DNA of 64,000 bases from Henckelia pumila (taxonomy: Eukaryota > Streptophyta > Magnoliopsida > Lamiales > Gesneriaceae), in the NCBI RefSeq assembly GCF_033568475.1, contig NC_133122.1, forward strand, positions 142,049,402 to 142,113,401, given 5' to 3'. The first letter of the stretch is position 1. Every line of letters begins with the position of its first letter. A model generated the notes under the pieces. It worked only from the letters and a program-made list of their open reading frames with translations, was not told the origin of the DNA and ran no database searches. Positions 44,353-56,679 of this stretch are shown in pieces. The position numbers and the translations under genes are program-made.

Positions 44353-44613
44353 GTTGCCCACAGGAGCATAGACGAGTTGGTAAGGCCTGAGGTGACGTAG
44401 GAAGAAATTCCCCAGCGTTGCGGGTTCGATCCTCGTATGAAGCATATTCTCTGCTGAAATATTGTGGGGGGTATGCTCTGGGAATTGGGTCATGTGCTCC
44501 CTTCTTCAGGTCCCTGTCACTCGTGCACATCCCTCGATTTACACTCCGCATGAGCCAATGGGCCTCTAACTCATGTGGAATGGGGTCCCCTTCGGGATCA
44601 ACCCTTTTTTCTG
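44353..44613 (+). mobile_element. tRNA-derived SINE, 261 bp, with 13-bp target duplication
   Basis: The 5' part has RNA polymerase III internal promoter boxes: an A-box-like AGACGAGTTGGTAAGG near 44369 and a B box GGGTTCGATCC at 44422-44432. A tRNA-unrelated body follows, and it ends with a T-rich tail (TTTTTTCTG). It is flanked by perfect copies of AAATAAGATCAGT at 44340-44352 and 44614-44626, the sign of LINE-assisted retroposition. The undamaged duplication and boxes suggest a fairly young insertion. Open frames on either strand here are not genes. Confidence 0.9.
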
Positions 44614-44669
44614 AAATAAGATCAGTATTCACTCCATCGCGATTATCCAATATTTATGAGGTCTCATAC

Positions 44670-44670
<1 letters not shown>

Positions 44671-44707
<37 letters not shown>
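44671..44707. repeat. (AAT)n microsatellite
   Basis: About a dozen AAT units, close after the SINE target duplication. Confidence 0.9.
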
Positions 44708-44709
<2 letters not shown>

Positions 44710-46799
44710 GCTTAACTCTTCTTCTTCTTATTTATTATTTATTTATTTATGAATTTGTTAGATTAACATTTAATTTTACATTTACAAAGGGAAACAGAAG
44801 GAAGGCACTATGCCAAATTTAACATTTGGTATTATTATTAATCATGCATCTACCCTATTTAAAACTTAACAAACAAGGCATGCGTGATCCATGCCTTGAA
44901 TTTTGTTTGTTGAAATGTGATGTGCATGAAAATTGTTGTTCGAGACATGACTTGACGCGTAATTTTGTGTTTCAAATAAACGGGTTAGTTTATGCTATAT
45001 CGAGAGTATTTCTCCCCCTATTTCAATATTATTAGATCACGTGAGACTCATATATTTTTATGGAAATTGACATATGTCTTGATGATCCAATGGTTGATAT
45101 TTGACTACATCATGAGGGGAAAAGTAATCCAGATGTAGCATAGAATAATCCCAAATAAACCCAAGCAAACTATATTAAAGGCGACAATCACGCCTCTTCA
45201 TGCTTCATGTTATATATTCTTTAATATTATTGTTCCAAAATTGCTTTACGTGTTTGATCACCTTAGTATTCTCAAAAAATCAAAATCAAAATCAAAATAG
45301 GAAAAAAAAAAAAAAAAACCTATAAGTGAGTGAAATAAATTGTTACACAAAAATGTAAAATGTGCATGCTACGTTACCAAAAATGTTGGTTTTCCTAACA
45401 AGAGAAATATAAGATGTGTGCAGAAATATAATTTCAAAGTAACACCGATCGCACGTCTCTAGCTAGGCTCTAGCCATAACTTCCAACCATAATCGATCCA
45501 ATGTCAACAATACAAAGGTAGAAAATGAATAGCTAGATTATCTCATCGAGTAACATAAAGCTCGATCATGATTTTATAAACTTATTATGTTTATATACAT
45601 TAATGCTTGAAAGGTATAAGAAATTAATTATGATAACACCCCTGTTATTATTAATCAAAACATAGTTTAGAATTCCAAACACTAACATCCATATGAAAAA
45701 TTAAAACAAAATCTTTTACCCTCTATCGTAATAACAATAAAAAAATTAATGTCCACTGTACACGTACTTTATCGACTTATCACGTACACTCTTAAACATC
45801 GTTTGATTAAATTAATGTATAGGTCCTGCTTAAATATTTTAATAAATCAAAACATTACTTTCTAACAAATTAACTTATCAAAAATCCTACAAACCCAACT
45901 AAATCGACCCTTACGTAGCTAATTAATTATTTGTGTAGATTCTGGATATCTTGTAAATATATATTTTTTAAAAAAATCAAATTATAGCTCAATTAATGGA
46001 ATCTCCTATAGAGGGGTACTTTATTTGTACGTACATTGCTTTTAGTGATCTGGCCAACAGCACTCCAAAAAAGAAACCATCAACTGGTTATTTACTTATC
46101 ATTAACGAGGCCCCATCCACCTGTTTAATATGAATGTTTCCTTTTCCTTTCCATCACCTCTGTTTATTAAATATAATTTTTTATTTAAAAAAATAATTCT
46201 TATAGGTGTTATTCCAAGAAAGTTTATCCACGCTCGGGCGAATTTAGGTTTTAAAATGGAGCGATTGAGGTGGAAGTTGTGGACGATCAAATAGATTTAA
46301 CGGATGATTAAAACTCAAAATCATCAAACAATTACACGATCTTATAAATATTTATATTTTCAAGGATTGAGTATTTTTCTCCCAACATCATTTCACTTAT
46401 GTCAAGCGAGGTGACTTCACTTTTGGGACAGTGTTCAATTTTGTAGACTAGGTATTGCGTTAACTCGGTCGTAAATATTTTATCATCATTAAAAAAAAGA
46501 GCATCGATTCCATTTTCTAACTCCATTTTCCTATGTTTTTGTCCCGTTTAACTCATACAATACTCTCTCACCAAAAACACACTGATTATTCTTTTTCCCC
46601 TTAAACTAAAACATACACACACTGAATTTTAGTAGTTGGAAAGGGGTTCCATTCGTGTCCCTATATGCCATATGCATAATGGAGAGAAAGAAAAGAGCAG
46701 AACAAAGTCTCACTATTTTCTTATAAGTTCTAAAAAAGATCTTGTTAATCATTTCAATATATATATATATAGATTAAAATTACTTATATCATGCATATA
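44708..46799. other. AT-rich spacer
   Basis: No gene was recognised. The gaps at 42629-43186 and 43596-44339 are also empty apart from short repeats. Minus-strand frames at 46102-46526 have no domain. A short (AT)n run lies at about 46759-46772. Confidence 0.5.
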
Positions 46800-47550
46800 T
46801 GATACTTACTTTTAATCGGCATATATTTTAGAATCACATCAATGTAGAAAAAGATTATTTCATGACCATTGGCATGTTCCGTCATTTGAATGAATCCTCA
46901 TAAAATATGAGTAGAACACATGATCTATCATATATATTTAAAGCACGGTGTCACGAACTTAGCTTTTCTAACGACCTCTTTGCTCCTTAACTTCGCCTTT
47001 GCTAGTATTCGCAAGTGTGTATGAAATTGTTTAAGTGAGAACACCAGAGAGGTTTGAGAATGTTTTTGTATTGCTTTCAAGTTGGTTATTTACAAAAAAT
47101 TCACTCTTTTATAGTAGTGACTTCCTACAATTAATGGATAAGATCGTTTTGATCCAATAGTAGAGATTAACTCTCCAGAAGCTTCCTGCACCTATCCAAG
47201 TTTAGATGCTTCCATCTACATGATTCTATGCAAGTCTTATTTACAAGTGAATTCTACAAGTCTTATTTACAAGTGAATTCTAGATAAATCTAATATAGAA
47301 TGTTCTAGTATATAAGCAACATCTACAATGTATCATACTTCAGAGATTTTCGGAATGCGCATGTTGGTGCTGGTTCGTGACAACGGAGTGAAATTCTCTA
47401 GACCGAAATGGCGAATTCTGGGTTTTATTCTACTCTGATCACAGTCTTTCGATTACATTTTTAACAATCCAACAACATAAAGATAAATATTTGTTTACCC
47501 TTCATCAACTACTATTTTACCCTTCCATTTTCCAGTTTTGACAACTAACA
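46800..47550 (-). mobile_element. Solo LTR-like repeat, minus orientation (mate at 56968)
   Basis: Read on the minus strand it begins TGTTAG and ends AAGTATCA. It shares with 56968-58481 the ordered blocks TTGATGAAGGGTAAACAAAT, TATGTTGTTGGATTGTTAAA, TGTCACGA, AACATGCGCATTC, AGGTGCAGGAAGCTTC, CTATAAAAGAGTGAA, GACGAAGTTAAGGAGCAAA or GGCGAAGTTAAGGAGCAAA, GTGACACCGTGCTTT and GATTAAAAGTAAGTATCA. TG/CA tips and a TATA box (ACTATAAAAGAG) suggest a copia-type LTR. No target duplication was found and no internal domain flanks it. Confidence 0.6.
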
Positions 47551-48574
47551 AGTGAACGAAATGAAAATGAAGATGATTTACCTTTCATATATCATATATG
47601 AGCCATAATTTTAAATCAGAGAAAAAAAAAAATATATCGCTATTTTGCTGATAATTTATTTACTCACACACGCACACACAAAATTTATGTATATTAAAAA
47701 AATTTATTATAACAATTTAAAATCCAGTGAATCACATTTAATAATTATTTATCATTGCACATCATTTTCGGCACGGACGTTGCGATTTACTATATGCTGA
47801 CTACGGAGCATTAGCCTGCAGTATTTATTTAATAAATTTGCTTATTATTGTGTATATGTAACAGTAAAAGTAGTACAAGATACATTAATTCGATACATAT
47901 TTATAATAAAAATTATAATAGAAAGTGAGATTGTTAACGTATGAGAGGTCAAATAAAAATTCCGTGCCATGAAATTTAACGAAAATTGATTCGTTGTTAA
48001 CAGTCTCTTATAAGATTTTGTTTAATTTGAAAAGAGAAGTTACAACTTAATTACTACTGTTTTTACTTTCTTTTTCACCTTGAATTTAGTCTCAACTTTA
48101 TGCAACACAAATAAATGCAGTATCACAGTTTGCATCATTGTGTAATTTACCTTGATTCTGAAATATCAAATATATACATATTTACAAATTAAACAAACTA
48201 ATTTATTCAATTTGTCATATAAATGCATAATAATATTAATAACAAGAAGCCAAACAATACATATTCAAAAAAATATAAAAAAAAGAATGTCAATTAATCT
48301 ACAACTAAAATTCAATCAATTGACGTTCCCATGATCCCATCGATTCGAAATTAGAATTAAAAAAAAGGGTCTAAATTCTTGAAAATGGGAGAAAAATAAT
48401 AATAATAATATCATCTCGTTGAGCAGCCAGCAGACCTCCATTAAAACTAAAACTGTGGCCTGGCCTCCTCAAGGATGGTTCAGAAAAGCTACAGACTAGG
48501 GAAGGCGCAATGGACCACATTGTTCGCCGCCAATCAAAACCCTTTGCGAAAGAGGGGGAAAAAGGCAATTAGGC
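47551..48574. other. AT-rich spacer and SAUR 3' region
   Basis: No gene recognised. The right end probably contains the SAUR 3' untranslated region. Confidence 0.5.
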
Positions 48575-49063
48575 TCACTGATAAACCCTGGTTTTGTGCA
48601 GCAATGGCGTGAAGGCGGCGATGCCAGATTCCGACGCCGACGATTCTTTACACGAAGACTGGTCGAAACAATCCAGACCCATCTCAGAGACCATCTTCGA
48701 GAACTCATCCAGCCCCAGCCCGCAGAATCTCTCCTCGTCTTCCTCGAGAAACGACAAGATCTTGGTGAAGAAACCGGGGTCGCATGGGAGAGCCAGGCCG
48801 CCGGTGGTCCGGAACCCGAACTCCTCCTCCGCCATGCGGAGGAGGGATATGAACACCGGGAGGTTCAGGAACCGAGTCGGGATCACGAACCTGCGGCGCT
48901 CGGGCCCGACGTATACGGCGAGGGATCCGGGCGGCGTGGGCCGCCTCGAGGCCCCGGCGTCGTCGGAGCGGCGCGTGAGGCTCTTGTTCTTCCAGCGCTT
49001 GACGACTTGCCTGAGGCGCACGATTTGGGTTATCATGTTGACTTTCTTGATGGCGGAGGCCAT
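48575..49063 (-). CDS. SAUR-family auxin-responsive protein
   Basis: Single-exon gene of 162 codons on the minus strand, as usual for SAURs. The protein opens with a basic N-terminus (MASAIKKVNM, with a Lys/Arg-rich stretch at 16-42). The auxin-inducible domain follows, with GSLAVYVGPERRRFVIP (47-62), FLNLPVFISLLRMAEEEFGF (65-84) and LALPCDPGFFTKIL (90-103). The C-terminal tail is acidic and serine-rich. SAURs of this kind promote growth, typically by restraining PP2C.D phosphatases at the plasma membrane; that role is family knowledge, not visible here. The gene is strikingly GC-rich in an AT-rich region, which produces two long antisense open frames (48594-49085 and 48596-49159) that should be ignored. 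Confidence 0.93.
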   Translation of the reverse strand: MASAIKKVNMITQIVRLRQVVKRWKNKSLTRRSDDAGASRRPTPPGSLAVYVGPERRRFVIPTRFLNLPVFISLLRMAEEEFGFRTTGGLALPCDPGFFTKILSFLEEDEERFCGLGLDEFSKMVSEMGLDCFDQSSCKESSASESGIAAFTPLLHKTRVYQ

Positions 49064-52000
49064 TGCCGGAAGAAGAAATGGATAAATTTTGCAGAGTTAG
49101 TTGAAGAGTTTAGCAGAAGAAGAAGAAGAAACTGTGGGAGAAAGTGTGCTGAAATTTAATTGAGTGGGGAGAGAAGTCTCGAATGACTAAAATCATCATC
49201 GGCGGCTCATTTACTATAATACCCCTAGCTCTTTTCTTCCTTTATTATCCTTTCAATACCAATTTAATGGTGTTTAATTTTTTTTTTTAAAATTTTGAAA
49301 AAAATATCTATATTCGAATTAAATAAAAGCTACACGTTTATGTTACTACTAATCTACTACTAATAATGATAACAATTATAAAACAATTTCATGAATTAAT
49401 TTTTACAAGACATCTATTTTATTTTATTCGAATCTTGAAAAATTATTATGTTTTAATTCAAAAATATTAATTTCACTCCACATATGGATCAGGTATTTTC
49501 GGGTATTAACTGATTATATTAATTACTTATCATATATTATCCGCTTACTCCATATTTTAAATCTAACACAGATAATTAAATAAATTTTAGTAAGATAATA
49601 ACTATAATAAGATTATCATGTTTTTGTCGTGTGAAACAGGTCCAATTAAATGTGAATAAATTATTATTTATGAAAGCATAGGTAATTATGTTTCATTGAG
49701 TTAATATACAAAATGTTAGAATCAAATGACCAAATATTTGAAATTTGATTTTATCTAAACCGATTTATATTAGATTCAGCGATAATTTTATAGTATGATT
49801 TAATTATATTATTATGTTATTGTAATAATAGCTGAATCTTATTGTTAAAATTGTTTGAAAGACCAATTTAATTTTGTTTGTCATGATTAGCAATCTGATT
49901 ACAAAATTCAAGTTTTAATGATATTTTATAATATATATAATTAATATTATGGTCTAAATAAGGGGTCAATATGACGCATGGCGTGGCTGAAAGGGTAAAA
50001 TGGCCTTGACTTGACAAATTTTTTTCAATATATTCCTTGAATAAACGTCGAGACTTGTTTGGATTTAGGACTAATTTCTTTTTATTTCTTAGTTCAAGAC
50101 TTTTACAAGTATTGTTTTTCAAGGCATACAAACAGTGTTACATTTGAATATAATAATGGTAAATAAATTTGTTAATTATTATTGAAACAAAAGTAGGAAC
50201 ACAAAAGTTACCTTTCTTTTAGCTTTGTGATTTTTAATTATATAATATAATATTGTCGCAAAAATTTGGAGAGATTTTTCTACCAATTAATTATGTGAGA
50301 CGGATATTTGAATCAATCGAATTCATATAAATAATACTTCTCTTAAAACATAGATTGAATCAATCGTATTATAAATATAAATAGATTTGTCTGTAGGATG
50401 CTTTCAATCTTCAAACACCATGAATTCGTTTGAATAGAGTGTTTTAAAAACGTTTTTAATGTTTCACAAGTGAAAAAATTTAAAACATGTGTCCGGACAA
50501 AATATTTGTAAAACGTTTTTGAAAAATATTTTTAACAAATTTTCTCATAGTATAGTTTTAAAATAACAATGTAGATGCGATTTTTTTATGCTTTTAAAAT
50601 TGAAGGTAATGCCAAAAACAAAACATATTACTTTTAAATTATAAAAATATTCTTATAAAATAATTATCCAACACATATTTATTTTTTAAATAATTTTTAA
50701 AATATTTTATAGAAATTCCGTAAAAACAATGTCATAAAAACTTGCCCAAACTGAGCCAAAATTAAACATCACCGTCTTTCTCAATTTGTCTATAAAGAAA
50801 TGTTACAAATATCATTTTGCACACAATAATTAGTAATATTAATTCAATATTTTTTTTAATCACTCTGAAAAGACATTCTGTTATTCATACATAATAACTT
50901 ATTTCCAAATACACTATCTTTAAAAATTTTAAAACTAACTTCCACATCATAAAAAATTATACATACGATATGTGGCATCACTTGCATAATACTATATATA
51001 TTATAAATCGCATAATAATCTTACCAAACTAAGGTCTTTGGTACGAGACAAGATCTCGAATTCTAAACACAATTATAATATCACAAAAACTCTTGTAAAA
51101 TAGTGTCAGAGGTCAATTTTGTTAAACGATTATCTCATTTAAGTTACATATAAAAATATTATTTTTTATGTCAAGAATAATATTTTTTATTTTAAATATA
51201 AGTATGAATATGCTGTTATAATAAATATGCCACGTGTTCAGGAAAAAGGAAAAGAAAAGAATAAAGAGCAGATCTCAGTAATTAAGATAGTTAGGTAGCA
51301 AAATTTTCAAACCAACAAAACTTTCGGGCAATTTTTACCATATACAAACAGAAAAACTAATAAATCATTCGAGGAAACAAATAATTAATGCGACGCACCT
51401 TTCTGCCGGATAGGGACCTCAAGCGTGATTCGAAGGCCTTTTGAATTGGGCTTCGAGTCAAAAATATCAAATGGGCCCTTAAGAAATAGCCCAGGTAGAA
51501 ATATTACATTGTCGAAGGGCTCGTAAGTCGTAATAGTATTCCAACTTGGAGTCCATAATGTGTACATATATCTGTATTATCACCCGCTCTCAAATGAGTT
51601 GATAAAATTTTAACACAACACACTCAAAAAAGAACGTTTGGGTCGAAGTGACGGACCTTACCCAAATTGGTAACTTTATACCCAAGCAATTCGTCTTAAC
51701 CCGCAATCAAATCATACCATGACTAAAATCGTCAGAAATCGGAAACAAAATCAAATTTTAACGATTAAATTAGGTTTCACCTTCTACTACATTTAGAACC
51801 GATCGAGATTCCAGAAGTATGTAGTAATAATAAAAATGATGGTTATATATGAAGGATAATCATCCATTTAATCCCATCATGTTAATCAGTACAATCACAA
51901 ACCCATGCTGAAAATACAATCATGGTTGAGTTACTGAAACAAAATATATGGTGAAAATGTTGGGTCTTTTTTATCACAAAATTAGTTGAATTAAAGGTCA

Positions 52001-52672
52001 GAAGGAGTCGGGAGTAGATATTTTTTAACATAAGGCGTTCCTAGCCTTTTGTTTCCTTTAATTTGTTTAGTTTTTGTTTTTTTCGAACTTTTCACGAAAC
52101 AAATACAAAAAACTGGCATTTCAAAAAATATCTTCGAAGATTTATGGGGGAAAAAATAGAAGAAAAAAATTAGTAATTGGGTACTATTTACTAGATGCTA
52201 AGCAACAAAGCAAGTGGCCACATGGGGAGTGAGACTTCACCACAATATAATAAACCAAGTGTGCATGTTACACCAAAATTACCCCTCCTTCCTTGATAAA
52301 AAGATAATTAACCGACAAAAGGACCGTGATTTCCTAAAATAAGTCTTTTATTCATTCCTCAAGCCTTTACCTTCTATTTGGATGGATGAATTTGAAGTTA
52401 AGAATTTCAAACTCATGATAATCAATCTATTGTTTCGTTTTTCAAATCTATCTGACAAGAGAATTGAAATCCCAATTATTTGTTTTTTTAAGTTATTGGG
52501 TGAATTTCAAATTCATCTTAAGATACAGTTATTTTAAATACTACTCAAATACTAACACACTCTTATTAAATTTACACACAATTATTTGGTTCGATCCGAT
52601 TATTATTTTTATGTAAAAATATTAATTTTAATTGTAAAAATAAGTCGAGTCGATTTATCTCACGGATATATA
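49064..52672. other. SAUR promoter side and AT-rich spacer
   Basis: About 3.6 kb has no supported gene. No TATA box near the SAUR start was convincing. Short frames at 49868-50131 and 51385-51567 show no domain. Confidence 0.5.
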
Positions 52673-52867
52673 ATTTTACAAAAGATCTACTCTTTAATTT
52701 AATGTAAATAAGTTGCAATTTTGATATATATATATATATATAAATTTTGATATGCTCAACCAAGTGTGCCCACCTCATCCCCGACCACTAAAACCCGGTA
52801 CTGTATTTTAGTTATATAATCTTACAAAAGATCTACTCTTTAATTTAATGTAAATAAGTTGCAATTT

Positions 52868-52923
<56 letters not shown>

Positions 52924-52995
52924 TTTGATCTGCCCAACCAATGATGCACAACTCGTCACCGACCACTAAAACTCATTACCGTATTTTAGTTATGC
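52673..52995. repeat. Tandem duplication of about 150 bp with expanded TA microsatellite
   Basis: Copy 1 (52673-52821) and copy 2 (52823-52995) both read ACAAAAGATCTACTCTTTAA, TTGCAATTTTGATA, a (TA)n run, AATTTTGAT, CCAACCA-like text, GACCACTAAAAC and TATTTTAGTTAT. Copy 1 has about 9 TA units, copy 2 about 26 (about 52869-52920). Confidence 0.8.
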
Positions 52996-53011
52996 GAAAA
53001 ATAAATAAAAA

Positions 53012-53039
53012 AACTAAAACCTGGTACCAGGTTTTAGTT
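53012..53039. repeat. Perfect 28-bp palindrome
   Basis: AACTAAAACCTGGT is followed directly by its exact reverse complement, centred on a KpnI-like GGTACC. Degenerate versions (CACTAAAACCCGGTACTG..TTTTAGTT) occur in both units of the adjoining tandem duplication, so this is a third, better-preserved copy of the same stem. Confidence 0.85.
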
Positions 53040-53871
53040 GTCGGAAACGAGATGAACATGAATTGTTGAACAGCTTAAAACTTCTATATATATAGATAAT
53101 AGATATATAGATATATATGTTTTTTTCTCAATTTTTGTTGTTAGTAATTCCAGGCGTGTTCTTCTCGTGATGAATTCAAACTGTGGCATCGGTGCCCTTT
53201 AAATGATTAGAGGTTAGCTCACACATAAATGCATACGTGATGAGACAAGATGTTTCGTGTTTTGTGTTTGCTATTCCAATTTTTTTAAGGAATAATATAT
53301 ATGTAAGTAGCTATTGGATGACTAAGAAAAAATCAAGATATTTTATTTTTTAAAAAATTTAAAATGAACATTTTGTGTTTGTCAAAATATATATTTTTTC
53401 ACTTTAATTTCAAATCCAATTTCAACCAAGTCAAATGAATTCCACACATTTCAAATCCCCTTCATAAATGTAAATCCTTCCATCAAAACACAACACCTTA
53501 TTCTGTGATGTGTATTAGAAAGTAGAAACACTCCTGGCTAATGCAATAATTTTCTCTAACCGAGCGAGCCTTATGTGACATACTTGTCCAAAAAAATATT
53601 CATAAAAAATCAAACTCTTGACCATTTATCAAGAATTTACCTACTCCACGGACTCATCATATACCCTTTAATGCAAATTATAACACAAAGTTATAGCCAA
53701 TATTAAAATCATGGGAAAATCTCTCTCGGTGAGAAATGTGAAGCAACACAACAAAAAACTTGTCACGGGGGACATAACGAGACAACTACATACGTACCAT
53801 TCCATCTGTCACTCCAATCCCTCCCCTTTCTTTAAGCCTCACATTTTCTGCATTTCCACTCTATAAAGTAA
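53040..53871. other. Spacer upstream of the PLA2 gene
   Basis: No gene recognised; contains the presumed promoter of the phospholipase gene. Confidence 0.5.
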
Positions 53872-53877
53872 TGAATC
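53872..53877 (+). promoter_or_regulatory. TATA box of the PLA2 gene
   Basis: TATAAA within CTCTATAAAGTA, 74 bp before the ATG. Confidence 0.65.
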
Positions 53878-53945
53878 ACTGGTTCTCGATTTCAAGCAAA
53901 AATTAAACAAAGAGCTTCCCTTTTTTTAATTTGCTATCTTCTCCA

Positions 53946-55379
53946 ATGGTTGCTCATAATACAACTCCCTTTTGGTTCATTGCGTGTCTTGTAATTTTCT
54001 TGGGATTTTTTGTTGGCCCCGATCATGCCCTTAATGTCGGCCTTCGTGCAGATATAGGCCTCAAAATGGTAAGTTTCATTGTATATTGAATTTTACTGTT
54101 TTTGGGTGTTCGAAATTATTCTCAAGAATTACAGAATTTGACACCATTTTCTTTTTCAAAATTTAATTGTTTTGTAGAATAAAGAATGCAGTAGAACATG
54201 TGAATCAAAGTTCTGTGAAGGTAAACCGGCCCCTGCAGTTCATCCTATATTATCCAAATCATTTATTTCAATCAAATAATTTTATTATACCATAAAAGTT
54301 CCTATTTTTTTGAAAGCATATATATCTCATGTGTCACGGCTGATTTATATCAATGAGACGAACTTGGTTTATATCTAAAAATAAAAAGTAATATTTTTTT
54401 TGAAAATAAGATATCTGTCTCACAAAAATGGCACGCGCGAGTTTATATGTTTTTGACTCACAGTTCCACCGTTCTTGAGATACGGGAAATACTGCGGAAT
54501 TCTTTACAGTGGATGCCCCGGAGAGCAGCCTTGTGACCGGTTGGACGCTTGTTGTATGAGGCATGATCAATGCATACAACTCAAAGGCAGTAAGTTCTTG
54601 CATTTAATTTAGCTACTCATTTAATTTCTTAGATTAGATAAATTTAATTTGCTAATTATTATGTCCAAATGCTACCAATCAATTAAGTATATATATATAT
54701 ATTCAGAGTTCTTTTATGGTGCCCAACTCATATGCCCAACTCCATGCCCACCATGTACAATATGTGAGTTGACCAACACAATTGATGAGTTGACTTATCA
54801 CATATTGTACATGGTGGGCATGGAGTTGGGCATATAGAGTTGGGCACAATAAAAGAACTCTATATATTCATATTATAATGTATAATTGTGGTATGTACCT
54901 TTCGATGGGGACCTTTCAACTCCAGTCTTTTGTCTATTTGTTATTTAATAATTTCAGTTAGAACCCCTTCAGATCAGATTTTGTTATATATATTATCCAT
55001 CATGCCAAAAACCACTTCACACCTTCTAGTCCATTAAAATACCCCAACCAACAATTGTCCAATTTTTTTTTTATATATATATTAAGGTAATTGGTATGGT
55101 GAAAATGGTCCCATCGTTTTGTAAGTTTGTCTTTTTGGAGTTTTGAAAGTTGTTTTGGATTAGTTATATAGTAATGAATGGTGATTGGAAATGAATTAAG
55201 CAGATGATTACTTAAGCCAAGAGTGCAATAAAGAGTTTTTGAGTTGTGTGGAGAGGTTCAAAAGATCGGGCGCACCGACTTTCAAAGGCAACACTTGCAA
55301 AGCGAGTGACGTCGTGGATGTCATAAAAAATGTTATGAATGCCGCCATTCTTGCCGGTAAAGTCTTCGGCAAACCATGA
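53946..55379 (+). CDS. Secretory phospholipase A2 (plant sPLA2)
   Basis: Small secreted lipase that releases the sn-2 fatty acid from phospholipids with Ca2+ help; in plants tied to growth, trafficking and lipid signalling. Four exons join in phase: 53946-54068, 54178-54220, 54464-54589 and 55204-55379, giving 155 residues. Residues 1 to about 28 are a signal peptide (MVAHNTTPFWFIACLVIFL, cut near DHA-LNVG). The Ca2+ loop is YCGILYSGCPGEQPCD (65-80) and the active site DACCMRHDQC (83-92), with His89/Asp90. Twelve mature cysteines (45, 49, 54, 66, 73, 79, 85, 86, 92, 105, 112, 129) match the plant pattern of six disulphides. The C-terminus is FGKP, without an ER-retention signal. Intron 3 contains a MITE. 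This is a housekeeping plant enzyme, not a toxin. Confidence 0.94.
54705..54862. mobile_element. Foldback MITE in PLA2 intron 3
   Basis: The left arm AGAGTTCTTTTATGGTGCCC and the right arm ending GGGCACAATAAAAGAACTCT are inverted copies. The inner arms CCATGCCCACCATGTACAAT and ATTGTACATGGTGGGCATGG pair perfectly. It sits between TA-rich runs, as do the copies at 20890 and 21065, with a similar tip (AGAGTTTCTTT and TGCCCA) but a different body. The plus-strand frame 54649-54837 arises from it. Confidence 0.85.
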
Positions 55380-56035
55380 AAATTTTCTAACTATCTCTGT
55401 TGTAATTTTAATTAATTTATGGAACAAACAAATTATGTTTCGTTTGTGACGATCATGCATGTGCTTATCTATTTATAATGTTGTAATTGTGTTTGTCGTT
55501 GCGCAAATTTTGATACGACTGAGTGTTACTTTAATCCAATCAAATATAGAAAACAGAAGGTTGGGAATATTTTTTAAGAAAAGTAATGAATTTAAATAAC
55601 TATATATATGTATATAATGAAAACCATTTTTCTCCCCTCTATATATTTGATTCTTTGCAATTTTCGTTGTTACGACGACTTATGATGCTATATCGAACTT
55701 TGGTCATGTAATTTTTTTCTTTTTTTTATTTTTATTTTTGGTCGTTTAGGTGTTCCGATGGTTTGTAGTAGTTCCTTTTTCTTACAAATGCGTATGTTGA
55801 ACACGTCAACAACCTATATATTCATGCGGTCATGTTCAAAAAATTACTGAAATTAATTGCATAACAAGAACAAATTAAATAAATATAACGAAGTAAAATT
55901 GAAAGTTGATAATATGAAATGCACAAATCGGAAAGAGAAAAACGTCAAATTTACAATTTTTTTATATTAATAATTTTATTTTGTTAAAAGTATTTCTCTA
56001 ATCTCTACAGCCTTTTTCCTTCAAATGCATACAAA
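55380..56035. other. PLA2 3' region and spacer
   Basis: The 3' untranslated region probably occupies the first 150-200 bases. Nothing else was recognised. Confidence 0.5.
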
Positions 56036-56376
56036 CAATAGTGGAGCCAGAAATTTAAGTCTACCCGAACTTATTTATTTTTTTTGAAAACAATGTATAA
56101 AAAATTGCCAAGAAAAACATTTAGTAATTACTCTTAAGAAAAAAATTTCTTATAACACCTTACATTATAGATTTTTTGGGATTCTATAATCAATCCATGA
56201 GTGGGTATATTAGTGGGCTAATGCATGTCCATGATTATTTTATTTGGATTTTTTAGTTATTAGTTTTGGGCTACCCGGGCTAATCCTAAAATGATCCAAA
56301 AAATAAACACAAAAAAATATATAATTTTTTTTTAAAAAATACAGCCTGGGTGGCACAATGAGTAGCTCCGCCCTTG
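56036..56376. mobile_element. Non-autonomous hAT element with perfect 8-bp target duplication
   Basis: It begins CAATAGTGGAGCC and ends GCTCCGCCCTTG, flanked by CATACAAA at 56028-56035 and 56377-56384. It shares the TIR (CAA-NNGGGAGC-like) and the 3' text CTCCGCCCTTGCAT with the element at 12292, so both are one family. Length 341 bp. Confidence 0.85.
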
Positions 56377-56679
56377 CATACAAACTCACTGAAAATGGCT
56401 TAAAGTTTTATAGTCTATTGTATGGACGAGACTAAGTGTTTGACAAAACCTATTAAGATAGTGTTTGAGAGAGCTTCTAACAAATATTTCTCAACTTTTT
56501 TAATTTTCACAAAATTTTGAAATTTTTCTAAAGAAAAGTTGAGAAGCGATTCTTAAAATTTCTTCCAAACACTACCTAAAAACAACTTATAAGATGATTT
56601 TGGAGCTTATAATAAGTTGTCAAAACATATTTTAAAAATAAATTATTCAAGTGTTTGATAAACTTATTTTTAAAAAATT

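Noticed and set aside
44353-44440. A functional tRNA gene
   Set aside because: The promoter boxes are present but there is no complete cloverleaf, and the unit is a retroposed SINE with target duplications.
44287-44675. Open frames on both strands near 44.4 kb
   Set aside because: They are explained by the tRNA-derived SINE with B box and target duplication.
48594-49159. Two long plus-strand open frames (163 and 187 codons) at the SAUR locus
   Set aside because: They are antisense to the GC-rich SAUR gene, whose minus-strand product has a full, recognisable domain; high GC content creates stop-poor antisense frames.
52188-52202. TTTACTAGATGCTA match to the tip of the MITE at 32745
   Set aside because: Only 14 bases match and no opposite arm was found within several hundred bases; chance or a minor relic.
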